This document shows, piece after piece, positions 36,291-44,376 of a stretch of 64,000 bases of DNA. How positions within the stretch are numbered: position 1 is the stretch's first letter; every line of letters begins with the position of its first letter. The DNA lies in NCBI RefSeq assembly GCF_037622515.1, contig NZ_JBBJCN010000002.1:496001-560000 (forward strand), in the 5' to 3' direction. Source of the stretch: Paradesertivirga superstes. Its GTDB lineage: Bacteria > Bacteroidota > Bacteroidia > Sphingobacteriales > Sphingobacteriaceae. The notes under the pieces are model-generated. The model did not search any database, was not told the DNA's origin, and saw only the letters and a list, made by a program, of their open reading frames with translations. A program made the position numbers and the translations under genes.

Positions 36291-36737
36291 TTAATTAGCC
36301 TTTCTTCCTCTACTAAAATTAAAAAGATCATCTTCAGCTTGATTCTCACCCGTATCTTCTATAATTTTCAATACATCCTGTGGAGAGATTGGCTTCATAA
36401 AATAGCCATATAAATTACTGTTTCTGAAATCAAGGTCAAATCGTTCCATGGATGCCGAACATACATAATGTCGGGTGTTTTTTGCAAGCTCGGGCTTAAT
36501 TTCGCAATATTTTTCAAGATATTGCCATCCGTTAAGAAAAGGCATCCTAACATCAAGCAGAACTATATCAGGCAGATTATTGACGTTGTGAGCATTTACC
36601 TTAAAATAATTTAAAGCCTCAAGGCCATTAGAAAAATCAATAAATCTATAATTAGGGCAAGTTAAGAGTATAATCTTCTTATAAATATAACGATCAAGCT
36701 CATCATTGTCAATAACAGCAATAAGGTTATTCTTCAT
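36291..36737 (-). CDS. Single-domain response regulator
   Basis: The 148-residue protein is one CheY-like receiver: acidic pocket D10/D12 (VIDNDELD), phospho-acceptor D62 (LLDVRMP), S94/S96 region and K115 (FMKPIS). There is no output domain, only a short charged tail. The opening ML-x-DxxELDRYIYKKI pattern is typical of Bacteroidota receivers paired with hybrid histidine kinases. No kinase gene is adjacent, so the partner is unknown. Confidence 0.92.
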   Translation of the reverse strand: MKNNLIAVIDNDELDRYIYKKIILLTCPNYRFIDFSNGLEALNYFKVNAHNVNNLPDIVLLDVRMPFLNGWQYLEKYCEIKPELAKNTRHYVCSASMERFDLDFRNSNLYGYFMKPISPQDVLKIIEDTGENQAEDDLFNFSRGRKAN

Positions 36738-36840
36738 ATTCTCTTATACTCAAATCATAAAAAAAGGTTAGTGAAATTTTAGAACATTTTAAATGAAATG
36801 ATAGTTATTTAATAAAACTGAACCCTTAATCAAAGATCCG

Positions 36841-37086
36841 ATGAAGCTTAACGATTTCTTTAAATTATCTATTGATGAGCAAGTGGAAACAGTTTCACAA
36901 GGGGACTTTTTAGGAGAGAGAGAAGCCAAACCATACGTGGTCTTCCTCTTTAACATTGATAATTTTTATGCGGAAGTATTTTACGATGAAATAAAAAATA
37001 AAATCACGCGCGTGAAGCCCTTTAAAGCGGTACGAATTCTTGATCCATATCTTGAAAAAGTGGATATTGACAATCTTTTGAACTGA
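36841..37086 (+). CDS. Small conserved-looking cytosolic protein of unknown function
   Basis: The 81-residue protein is acidic and soluble, with no signal or helix of membrane type. It reads as a single alpha/beta unit (MKLNDFFKLSIDEQVETVSQ, then VVFLFNIDNFYAEVFYDE and TRVKPFKAVRILDPYLEKV). It is divergent from the response regulator. I do not recognise a family. Codon use looks like its neighbours. Confidence 0.6.
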   Translation: MKLNDFFKLSIDEQVETVSQGDFLGEREAKPYVVFLFNIDNFYAEVFYDEIKNKITRVKPFKAVRILDPYLEKVDIDNLLN

Positions 37087-37424
37087 TCTCAGGTATTAGT
37101 CGGCGAAAATAAAAAATTTACGAGAAGCTATTTTAAGCAATATTACAATTGACGTAACCAGCCGATAATCCATCCTACAATAGAAATAACTATTAAAGCA
37201 ATGGCAAAACCTCTAAGATAGATAACAATCTTAGGGAGCTTTTTATATGTACGAAAAATCATCATAATAAAGTTTCAGCAACTACAAAATACGAAAGTTT
37301 CAAGATTTTGTTTCAAAAAAAATTTTAAGTTATCTAACAACGCTCTTAAGAATCATCCGTAGATGAAAACGTGAATTTTTAGCTTTGACAAAAAAATACA
37401 GAAGAAATCCATTACTATTGTTAA
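37087..37424. other. 338-bp gap containing a possible small membrane protein gene
   Basis: It holds the 40-codon reading frame at 37143-37265 on the minus strand. Nothing else is recognisable; no tRNA or terminator-like hairpin is seen. Confidence 0.5.
37143..37265 (-). CDS. Possible 40-residue single-helix membrane protein
   Basis: From ATG at 37263-37265 to TAA at 37143-37145 the minus strand encodes MMIFRTYKKLPKIVIYLRGF followed by a hydrophobic helix (AIALIVISIVGWIIGWL) and a short basic end. The positive N-terminus before one helix is a classic small inner-membrane protein layout. A TATTTTG -7-like element lies upstream (near 37290). The size makes a chance frame possible. Confidence 0.5.
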   Translation of the reverse strand: MMIFRTYKKLPKIVIYLRGFAIALIVISIVGWIIGWLRQL

Positions 37425-37901
37425 ATGAGCACTCAAGAGATTACACCTCGTAACGATGCAGGTAGAACGTACATTAATAATCAAAAAATTTATTGGGACT
37501 TTAACGATAGTAACCTGCTTGAAGTGGAGATCGCTTCAATTTCCGCAATTGGTGAATACACAACGGTTCATGCTTTACACAGGAACGAATGGTTTATCGT
37601 ATTTATCCTGAACCAAAAAGAAGCGTTGCAGATTTCTGCCTATGCACAGGGAATGCAGGAAGTTTTAGAAAAATTGTCTGAAATACTATCTTCTGAAATA
37701 GCAGGCAAACTGGCGATGGCTTCCGATTTTAAAAGCAATGTTATTTACCCCGAACAATTGGCCGGACAAGAATTATATGAGCTAAGAATAATTGAATCTA
37801 AAACATGGTTCGACAGGTTTAGAGCACGGATGGGTTTTGGAGATCCTTTAGAATTAGTACTTAAAAAATATGTGAATGAATGGGTAGAAGAAAGACAATA
37901 G
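37425..37901 (+). CDS. Conserved-looking cytosolic protein of unknown function
   Basis: The 158-residue protein is soluble, with an N-terminal alpha/beta region (KIYWDFNDSNLLEVEIASIS) and a C-terminal helical part (WFDRFRARMGFGDPLELVLKKYVNEW). No known catalytic motif or membrane helix is visible. The stop is 30 bp from the convergent 73-residue gene. The family is not recognised. Confidence 0.6.
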   Translation: MSTQEITPRNDAGRTYINNQKIYWDFNDSNLLEVEIASISAIGEYTTVHALHRNEWFIVFILNQKEALQISAYAQGMQEVLEKLSEILSSEIAGKLAMASDFKSNVIYPEQLAGQELYELRIIESKTWFDRFRARMGFGDPLELVLKKYVNEWVEERQ

Positions 37902-37931
37902 AAAAAAACCGCTATCAAATCACTATTTAAA

Positions 37932-38153
37932 TCAGATAGTTTGTGCGGCAAGATATTTTTCAATGGCCTCACCTATCTCAGCAGCTGGTAGGGCAACAGA
38001 GTTTGAACTCTGCAATGAAGCCTCCCATTTCCCATCGGACCCTTTACCTATCATACCTGAAGTATTGGCATTACTTACAGAGTAAAAACCTTCATGTAAT
38101 TGCGGTATAACAGAATATTCAAGTCCGTTGACATTAACTGTAAATGCGTTCAT
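37932..38153 (-). CDS. Small protein of unknown function
   Basis: The 73-residue protein begins MNAFTVNVNGLEYSVIPQLH and is soluble and mildly acidic, with a WEASLQ core and an alanine-rich last helix (PAAEIGEAIEKYLAAQ). No family is recognised. It is preceded, 103 bp away on the same strand, by cspA and its terminator. Confidence 0.6.
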   Translation of the reverse strand: MNAFTVNVNGLEYSVIPQLHEGFYSVSNANTSGMIGKGSDGKWEASLQSSNSVALPAAEIGEAIEKYLAAQTI

Positions 38154-38210
38154 TAAAGTTTAATAACGGTGACCCTGATTTTGTTTTCAAAAAACCTGAG
38201 GTAAAAAAAA

Positions 38211-38233
38211 AGCATCCGCTTGAGGCGGATGCT
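38211..38233 (-). terminator. Rho-independent terminator of cspA
   Basis: A perfect 9-bp stem (38211-38219 with 38225-38233, AGCATCCGC/GCGGATGCT) and a 5-base loop are followed, on the minus strand, by a run of nine T. Confidence 0.92.
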
Positions 38234-38256
38234 TACGATTTATATATTAGTGCTGT

Positions 38257-38448
38257 TTAGCTAACTTTTACATTTACCGCGTTAAGACCTTTTTTACCTT
38301 GTTCTACATCGTAGCTCACGGTGTCATTCTCGCGAATGTTATCAATTAGGCCTGAAGAATGAACGAAGATTTCGCTACCACCATTACTAGGTGTGATGAA
38401 TCCGAAACCTTTAGTTTCATTGAAAAATTTTACTGTTCCTTGTTGCAT
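38257..38448 (-). CDS. cspA: Cold-shock protein, CspA family
   Basis: The 63-residue single cold-shock domain has the RNA-binding motifs KGFGFI (RNP1) and IFVH (RNP2). It binds single-stranded RNA and opens secondary structure. It is a single gene with a strong terminator and a short AT-rich leader; a TACCTTTA -7-like element lies about 25 bases upstream of the ATG. The long cold-box leader known from E. coli cspA is not evident. Confidence 0.95.
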   Translation of the reverse strand: MQQGTVKFFNETKGFGFITPSNGGSEIFVHSSGLIDNIRENDTVSYDVEQGKKGLNAVNVKVS

Positions 38449-38545
38449 TATTTTATTTATTTATAAGTTGTAAAGGTACAATTAAATAATCTATAAATCA
38501 GGATTTTATTTCATTTAATAATTTATCGTGGTATTAAAGGAAAAT

Positions 38546-38553
38546 TATATTTG
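38546..38553 (+). promoter_or_regulatory. -7 element directly before the DUF6526 gene
   Basis: TATATTTG matches TAnnTTTG and ends 4 bases before ATG 38558, implying a leaderless or nearly leaderless mRNA if real. Confidence 0.35.
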
Positions 38554-38557
38554 CCAC

Positions 38558-38995
38558 ATGAATATTCAAAACTATAAAAATCACACACGATACTATTATC
38601 CGCATCATTTTATTTTTTACCCTGTTGTTATTTTATTAATCATATTAAGTGTTCGGGCTTATACAAATTATAAAGAACTTCAATTAGAATTCGTTTTACT
38701 TGCTTTCGCATTCACCCTGATAGGCTGGCTGTCATTTATGATGAGACAACATTACGCTCTCAATAATCAGAACCGTATTATCAGGCTGGAGCTCCGATTA
38801 CGATATTATCAGCTAACCAACCAGCGTCTGGAAATTCTGGAAGACAAATTGTCTATGGCTCAGCTAGCCGCCCTCCGGTTTGCATCAGATGAGGAGTTTC
38901 CAAGCCTTGCTCAGTCTGCAGCAGATAATAATTTATCCCCCGCCATCATTAAAAAATCTATAAAAAATTGGCTTCCTGATAATATGCGTGCCTAA
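38558..38995 (+). CDS. DUF6526 family membrane protein
   Basis: The 145-residue protein has two helices (about 22-40 and 48-65) and then a soluble region with RLELRLRYYQLTNQRLE, typical of DUF6526 in Bacteroidota. Function is unknown. I begin at ATG 38558 (MNIQNYKNH) rather than the GTG at 38528, because the conserved start is there and a -7 element lies between. It is divergent from cspA. Confidence 0.78.
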   Translation: MNIQNYKNHTRYYYPHHFIFYPVVILLIILSVRAYTNYKELQLEFVLLAFAFTLIGWLSFMMRQHYALNNQNRIIRLELRLRYYQLTNQRLEILEDKLSMAQLAALRFASDEEFPSLAQSAADNNLSPAIIKKSIKNWLPDNMRA

Positions 38996-39052
38996 ATAGC
39001 GTGAATTTAAAACTAAAACTCAACCCTGTTAGTTCTAATTAAAAGCTTTTAC

Positions 39053-39610
39053 ATGGAACAGGAAGAAAGAATCATTAATGCCCCCAATGAGGACAAATTA
39101 TGGCAGGAGTTAATTTCCGATTTTAACAAAAACCCTGATCAGTCCGATTATCATGTAGTTCTGGAACAAAACGAAAGAAGGGTTATTCTGGATATTTGCA
39201 ACAATCATGGAGTTGGATTTGAAGCGGTGGAGTATACTTCTTTGAGTGCCTATCTTTATAGCCGTAATAATTTTCGATTTGCCATTCATAACCAAAACTT
39301 CAAAGATGAAGTAGGCAAATTCTTTGGAATGCAGGATATAATTTTAGGTTTTACAGAATTTGACGGGAAATTTATCATTAAAACTAATGATGAAAATAAA
39401 ACGGCATTAATTTTCGCAGACAACAAAGTAAGGAATACACTTCAAAGTATACCGGATTCGACTTTTGGTATTGTAGAATATACTTTGGAAGATGGAAATG
39501 GAAAGGTACCCTTTCTTGAATTAAGAATTGAAAAAGCTATTACCGATTTAACTCAGCTGAAAGCAATTTATACTGCTTTCTTTAAGGTATTAGTAATGAT
39601 CGAACAATAG
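39053..39610 (+). CDS. Soluble protein of unknown function
   Basis: The 185-residue protein is acidic, without signal peptide or membrane helix. It reads as an alpha/beta protein (LEQNERRVILDICNNHG, GFTEFDGKFIIKTNDENK, FLELRIEKAI). No family is recognised. It follows the DUF6526 gene by 57 bp and faces the 80-residue gene across a hairpin. Confidence 0.6.
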   Translation: MEQEERIINAPNEDKLWQELISDFNKNPDQSDYHVVLEQNERRVILDICNNHGVGFEAVEYTSLSAYLYSRNNFRFAIHNQNFKDEVGKFFGMQDIILGFTEFDGKFIIKTNDENKTALIFADNKVRNTLQSIPDSTFGIVEYTLEDGNGKVPFLELRIEKAITDLTQLKAIYTAFFKVLVMIEQ

Positions 39611-39625
39611 CTATTCATTGCGATT

Positions 39626-39672
39626 AAAAAGTCTTCCGCTATTAGCTAAGCGTTTTTAGAAGAAGACTTTTT
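39626..39672. terminator. Bidirectional terminator overlapping the end of the 39646 gene
   Basis: AAAAAGTCTTC (39626-39636) pairs perfectly over 11 bp with GAAGACTTTTT (39662-39672). The right arm is made of the last serine and lysine codons of the minus-strand gene, and the T-run serves the plus-strand gene. Confidence 0.75.
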
Positions 39673-39888
39673 GTTTTTATTCTCAAAAAAAGGAACAACC
39701 ACACATAGTACCAGTAAAGCTACAATGAACACATAAATATCAAGATGGCTATTTCCAGAATTGGTCCCGGCAGTATTACTTAAGTCGCTATCCACAGGAT
39801 TGCCAACGGCGAAAGCATTAGCACAAAACAATATGAAAACAAGTGTTAACAGAGAGGAAAGAGCAGTGATTTTTTTAGCTATATTCAT
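39646..39888 (-). CDS. Small exported/membrane protein of unknown function
   Basis: The 80-residue protein has an N-terminal signal (1-27, ending ANAFA), a short polar stretch and one helix (~50-68), then a lysine/serine tail (NKNKKSSSKNA). The layout gives a tiny type I membrane protein. No family is named. Its 3' end doubles as a terminator arm (39662-39672). Confidence 0.65.
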   Translation of the reverse strand: MNIAKKITALSSLLTLVFILFCANAFAVGNPVDSDLSNTAGTNSGNSHLDIYVFIVALLVLCVVVPFFENKNKKSSSKNA

Positions 39889-39968
39889 GATGTATTTATG
39901 ACATTCTATTTCAAGTACAATGGTATTAAAAAAACTTTATTTAAGCATAATCTAGTTTTGCAAAAGTA

Positions 39969-41477
39969 CTATTTTAATAATCTAACCTCATAAAGATCCT
40001 TTCTTCTGTCCTTAAGTATTTTTACGGTTCCAAAATGGTGCAGTTCATCCAACAAATGAAGATCTACGTCAACGACCAGCATCATCTCCGTATTTGGTGT
40101 AGTTTCCGCTTTAACCGCATTGGTTGGAAAAGCAAAATCTGATGGAGTAAATACCGCCGACTGGGCGAATTGAATATCCATATTATTTACTTTAGGTAAG
40201 TTACCAACGCAACCAGCTATTGCTACATAACATTCATTTTCTATCGCTCTGGCCTGTGCGCAATGCCTTACCCGGGTATAACCGTTTTGAGTATCCGTTA
40301 AAAACGGAACGAATAAAATTTGCATCCCCTGATCAGCATAAATCCGGCTCAGCTCAGGAAACTCAACATCATAACAGATCAGTATACCTATCTTCCCGCA
40401 ATCGGTATCAAACACCTGGACCTTATCTCCTCCAACCATTCCATAATATTTCTGTTCGTTAGGAGTTATATGAATCTTTCTGTATTCTTCGGTTTTACCG
40501 GTACGGTGACAAAGGTAGGTGGCGTTGTATAATTTATTGTTTTCGATTATAGGCATGCTCCCCGAAATAATGTTCACATTGTAAGAAAGAGCATAGGTTT
40601 GAATTTTACTGACAATTTCTTCTGTTAGTTCGGCCAGCTTACGCATAGCTTCCATTTCAGGTAAATGATTATAAGGCTGTAAAAGGGGCGTATTAAACAG
40701 TTCAGGGAACATAATGAAATCCGATTTATAGCCACTCACTGCGTCGACAAAAAACTCAACCTGCTCATAGAAACTTTCCATATCAGGAAACAGACGCATT
40801 TGCCACTGAACCAACCCAATACGTATGGTTTTAGCCGAGCGTGCCGAAGCATCAAGTCCCTGATAATAAATGTTATTCCATTCAATAAGAGTAGCAAATT
40901 CTTTAGATTCATGATCGCCGGGCAGATAGTTCTTAAGCACTTTTCTAACGTGGAAATCATTGGATATCTGAAAAGTTAGCGTTGGATCGTACAACTCTTT
41001 TGCTTTTACCTTATCGATATACTGCCTTGGACTTAGTTCGTCTGCATGGGCATGATACCCGGGTATTCGCCCTCCGGCAATAATACTTTTGAGGTTTAAT
41101 GTTTCACATAGTTCTTTTCTTGCTTCATATAATCTCCTTCCTAAACGCAACCCCCTGTACTCAGGAGAAACGAAGATTTCGATCCCATACAATGTATCGC
41201 CATTTGAATTATGGGTGGAAAAAGTATATTCACCGGTTATCAACTTATACGTATGCTTATCACCATACTGATCATAATCAACAATTATTGCCAAAGAGCA
41301 GGCCACTACTTTATTATCTACCGCAATACATAACTGGCCTTCCGGAAATAATTTTAACAGTTTAGCTATAGTGGACTTACCCCATATTTGCCCGCCAAGA
41401 GTATCATATGCCTGCTCCATAGACTCTTTTAAGTCATCGTAATCTGCAAGAGTAAGTTTTCTAAGTTCAATGTTCAT
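39969..41477 (-). CDS. GNAT acetyltransferase-nitrilase fusion protein
   Basis: The 502-residue protein has an N-terminal GNAT domain (1-195; EIFVSPEYRGLRLGRRLYEAR carries the acetyl-CoA loop) and a C-terminal carbon-nitrogen hydrolase (about 220-502) with E (MFPELFN), K (YRKIHITPNE) and C (LICYDVEFPEL). This pairing is common in Bacteroidota and Proteobacteria; the substrate is unknown. The same operon direction contains no neighbours within 80 bp. It is divergent from cvfB. Confidence 0.93.
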   Translation of the reverse strand: MNIELRKLTLADYDDLKESMEQAYDTLGGQIWGKSTIAKLLKLFPEGQLCIAVDNKVVACSLAIIVDYDQYGDKHTYKLITGEYTFSTHNSNGDTLYGIEIFVSPEYRGLRLGRRLYEARKELCETLNLKSIIAGGRIPGYHAHADELSPRQYIDKVKAKELYDPTLTFQISNDFHVRKVLKNYLPGDHESKEFATLIEWNNIYYQGLDASARSAKTIRIGLVQWQMRLFPDMESFYEQVEFFVDAVSGYKSDFIMFPELFNTPLLQPYNHLPEMEAMRKLAELTEEIVSKIQTYALSYNVNIISGSMPIIENNKLYNATYLCHRTGKTEEYRKIHITPNEQKYYGMVGGDKVQVFDTDCGKIGILICYDVEFPELSRIYADQGMQILFVPFLTDTQNGYTRVRHCAQARAIENECYVAIAGCVGNLPKVNNMDIQFAQSAVFTPSDFAFPTNAVKAETTPNTEMMLVVDVDLHLLDELHHFGTVKILKDRRKDLYEVRLLK

Positions 41478-41659
41478 TTTTTAAATTCTAATTCACAAAT
41501 CGATTTATTCATGAATTTCTGCTAAAATAACAAATAATGACATGGAATTATGAGTTCCCTTTCCCCATAGAAATAAAAAGCAGGCAAATTTTCCACTTAA
41601 AAAGCGATTCTAAAAAAGTCTCAATATTTTATTCTCAAAAAAAGTAAAATCAAATCACA

Positions 41660-41691
41660 TTCAGGCATTCCTGAACAGATGATTACCTTTG
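41660..41691 (+). promoter_or_regulatory. cvfB promoter with a small palindrome
   Basis: TACCTTTG (41684-41691) matches the -7 element. Just upstream is TTCAGG-CATT-CCTGAA (41660-41675), a 6-bp inverted repeat located between the expected -33 and -7 regions, which could be an operator. Confidence 0.4.
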
Positions 41692-41735
41692 CATTTTGAA
41701 ATTCACAGCATCCATCAATAATTCAACTTGATATC

Positions 41736-42587
41736 ATGATAAAAATTGGCACCTATAATTATCTAAAGGTTAAAACCACGTCCCCTGAAGGATTAATCCT
41801 TACAGATGGAGAGCGGGAGGTGCTGCTTCCTGATCTGAAACAACCTGTGGAAACCGGAGAAGAATTATTAGTTTTTGTATATCATCAAAAAGATGGAAAT
41901 ATAATCGCCACCACTAAAAGGCCGTATGCCTGCGCCGGAGATTTTGCTTTTCTGAAAGTTGTTGATAAAAATGCAAGCGGGACTTTTATGGATCTGGGTA
42001 TCGATAAAGATCTTTTTATCCCTTCAGAAAAACAGCTTTATCCGCTTGAAAAGGGCAAAAAATATGTAGTGTATGTTTATCTTGATAAGATAGAGGGCAA
42101 ATTAACAGCCACTACCTGGTTTGAGGACAAAGCAGACACTGACTTAAAAGATCTGGAGGAAGGTGACGAAGTAAGTCTTTTGATTTATGATAAAAGCGAC
42201 CTGGGATACAGTGCGATTATTGACAACAGGTATATTGGCTTATTATATCGTAATGAAGTTTATGAAGAACTGGAAATTGGCGAAACCAGGGTTGGATATA
42301 TTAAAAAGATCAGGGAAGAGAATAATAAAATTGACCTAAGTCTGCGTCAGGTAGGGTTTGACTTTATACTTGACTCGAGAGATGTTGTACTGAATATTCT
42401 TAAGAAAAATGGAGGAGTACTGAATCTTGGCGATAAAAGTTCGCCGGAAGAAATACGGGAACGATTAAAAATGAGCAAAAAAGCATTTAAGCAGGTTATT
42501 GGCGGATTGTATAAACAGAGATTAATAACGATGTCGGAAAATGAAATCAGACTTTCGCCTGTAGAATTTGATAAAGAAGCGGAATAA
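41736..42587 (+). CDS. cvfB: S1-like RNA-binding protein CvfB
   Basis: The 283-residue protein has tandem S1-like domains (1-65, ~66-135, ~145-210) and a C-terminal winged helix (~220-283), as in CvfB/YitL. The middle domain carries FMDLGIDKDLFIPSEKQ and VVYVYLDKIEGKLTAT. The family binds RNA and affects virulence-factor expression in Staphylococcus; its role here is unknown. A strong terminator follows at 42609. Confidence 0.88.
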   Translation: MIKIGTYNYLKVKTTSPEGLILTDGEREVLLPDLKQPVETGEELLVFVYHQKDGNIIATTKRPYACAGDFAFLKVVDKNASGTFMDLGIDKDLFIPSEKQLYPLEKGKKYVVYVYLDKIEGKLTATTWFEDKADTDLKDLEEGDEVSLLIYDKSDLGYSAIIDNRYIGLLYRNEVYEELEIGETRVGYIKKIREENNKIDLSLRQVGFDFILDSRDVVLNILKKNGGVLNLGDKSSPEEIRERLKMSKKAFKQVIGGLYKQRLITMSENEIRLSPVEFDKEAE

Positions 42588-42608
42588 TATTAAAAGTAAT
42601 ACTCATAA

Positions 42609-42640
42609 AAAAACCTCCTGATAAATTTCCGGAGGTTTTT
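42609..42640. terminator. Bidirectional terminator between cvfB and the J-domain gene
   Basis: AAAAACCTCC (42609-42618) pairs perfectly over 10 bp with GGAGGTTTTT (42631-42640) around a 12-base loop, with T-runs on both strands. Confidence 0.88.
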
Positions 42641-42674
42641 TTATGAACAAGAAATTCAATATATTTTAATAAAA

Positions 42675-43124
42675 TTAAGCAGTCGCTACCATTTTACTGG
42701 TACTTCTGTAAACATATGAGTTGAAAATATGTCTTCTTGCGAATCTTCCCGGAGAATCAGCGTTTATCAGTTTTATATACACGGCTTTAGGAACATCAAA
42801 ATATTCGTAAACACTGCCATCAAAAAAATTCACTGTCAACACCTGAGATTTATATTCAAAATCCGCAATATTTGATGTTGTAGTTGTAAGGGTGTACTCT
42901 TGTAAAGACTGCTTACGTGTTTCCGGAGCAATACTTACTAAAAAGTGATAGGCTTCTATAATGGTTTTACTTTTTTCTTCAGCTTCCAGCTTACTATCTA
43001 CACAATCCTGAAATTTATCAGGGTGCCAGTTTTTCATTAAAGTGCGGTACACCGTTTTTAATTCTTGCAGCTCTGCAGCCTCATTCACTCCTAAAAGTTT
43101 TCTGTAATCGACAATTTTCTTCAT
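42675..43124 (-). CDS. J-domain protein with a C-terminal KTSC domain
   Basis: The 149-residue protein has an N-terminal J domain (about 5-65) with the HPD triplet in KNWHPDKF, which would stimulate a DnaK-type ATPase. Residues ~85-145 form a KTSC domain (YKSQVLTVNFFDGSVYEYFDVP then SPGRFARRHIF). The KTSC tryptophan/lysine start is modified. The full DnaJ zinc and substrate domains are absent, so this is a client-specific co-chaperone. Not linked to dnaK here. Confidence 0.85.
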   Translation of the reverse strand: MKKIVDYRKLLGVNEAAELQELKTVYRTLMKNWHPDKFQDCVDSKLEAEEKSKTIIEAYHFLVSIAPETRKQSLQEYTLTTTTSNIADFEYKSQVLTVNFFDGSVYEYFDVPKAVYIKLINADSPGRFARRHIFNSYVYRSTSKMVATA

Positions 43125-43251
43125 GTAATCAATTGTATTATTGAAATTAAAGCAAACGAGAATTTCAAAGCTTTTTCAATAAAATAATTTGCAAAGGTAC
43201 ATATTATATATTAGCCCGAAGAAAAAGATAGTTCAAAAAATAAGTAAGATA

Positions 43252-44028
43252 CTAGACCTTACTTTCGGGGTTAAACATCTGATTGACAATTGAAAACAAC
43301 TCAGGATGTTTTTCTTCAAATTGTTCGGGTTTCTCAAAAAAATATTCTGCAACAACCGCAAAAAATTCTGATTCATGAGTAAGGGCATAAGGGTCAATAT
43401 CAGACTTACCACTTTGAATCCGTCTTATTTCTTGCTCCATTGCCGTGATCCAGGGAAGGATATAACTGTTCTGAAGTAACAGTTCCGGAATGCCGTCAAT
43501 ATAACCATCCGCCTTGTCGAGCAGATGTACAAATTCGTGAATAGCTGTATTCTGAACGCCTCCTGACAGATCAAAGCCTTTATGCAGGGCTATTTTCGAC
43601 AGAACCATCTGTCCATTAAGATATCCTGTACCCACCATACCTAACAAGCTGCGGTTTTCTCCTTCATATTCAAATTCATGATTGAACGTATCACGGTATA
43701 AAATTACGTTCGTCAGGTTTCTGTATTCCCAGTTGCCGAAATTGAAAATCGGAATGATAGCGCTGGCAGCAACTAAAACCCTGTCCTTATCATCTATTGC
43801 TGTACCAATACCTTCAATTGTAGTTCTTCCCAGGAATGAACAAACCTTTTCTACAAATCTTATCTTTTTACTCTCATCGAGTTTTCGATAGAATAATACA
43901 TTTTGCTGAAGCAGACTACTATACCTTTCTTTTTGATCAGTATCAATAGTTTTGTTTGTTGATTTCCTATAGAATATAATAAGACTAATTAATATAGCGA
44001 AAGCTGTTATGATAATTAGTGTAAACAT
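43252..44028 (-). CDS. Membrane-anchored M90-family zinc metallopeptidase (MtfA-like)
   Basis: The 258-residue protein has one N-terminal helix (2-20) and a soluble domain with HEFVH (AIHEFVHLLDKADG), the HExxH zinc motif, plus a later EFFAVVAEYFFE helix that supplies the glutamate ligand. MtfA in E. coli controls the glucose regulator Mlc; here the added anchor would fix it to the membrane. Alone in its transcription unit. Confidence 0.87.
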   Translation of the reverse strand: MFTLIIITAFAILISLIIFYRKSTNKTIDTDQKERYSSLLQQNVLFYRKLDESKKIRFVEKVCSFLGRTTIEGIGTAIDDKDRVLVAASAIIPIFNFGNWEYRNLTNVILYRDTFNHEFEYEGENRSLLGMVGTGYLNGQMVLSKIALHKGFDLSGGVQNTAIHEFVHLLDKADGYIDGIPELLLQNSYILPWITAMEQEIRRIQSGKSDIDPYALTHESEFFAVVAEYFFEKPEQFEEKHPELFSIVNQMFNPESKV

Positions 44029-44376
44029 TTTTAGAGTATTTTATAATGTTTCATAAGCTGAAAGAGGTTGAACTTACATATATATAAATTTATATGAGAT
44101 AAAAAAGCTCACAACATATTAACGCCGGATAATCCGGATATTGATATACATTCGCAGCCTGCATGAAAATTCTTTAACTCCACCGGACCAACTAAAAAAA
44201 GTTTCCAGTCTAAAAATTGATATTTTGGGAAAACGATAAATGAAGTATGCTGCCTTTAATAAATTCTTAAATAACTGATATCATCAAAGTTTAAAGTCAC
44301 ACCTTTAACCACCCTAAAGTTTGTCGCATAAAAAAAGTCTTCTGATTACTCAGAAGACTCATCTTTAAACCCCAAC
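44029..44376. other. 348-bp intergenic gap
   Basis: It contains the upstream region of the metallopeptidase gene and a strong terminator for the gene at 44377 (44336-44359). No coding frame or tRNA is visible. Confidence 0.5.
44336..44359 (-). terminator. Rho-independent terminator of the 44377 gene
   Basis: A perfect 10-bp stem (44336-44345 with 44350-44359) with a 4-base loop is followed on the minus strand by about seven T. Confidence 0.92.

Noticed and set aside
38528..38557. GTG start extending the DUF6526 protein by ten residues
   Set aside because: The added residues are not typical for the family and a -7 element overlaps this stretch.
41660..41675. TTCAGG-CATT-CCTGAA as a member of the fermentation regulon
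   Set aside because: The half-site differs from TGAY and the gene (cvfB) lies outside the island; kept only as a possible local operator.
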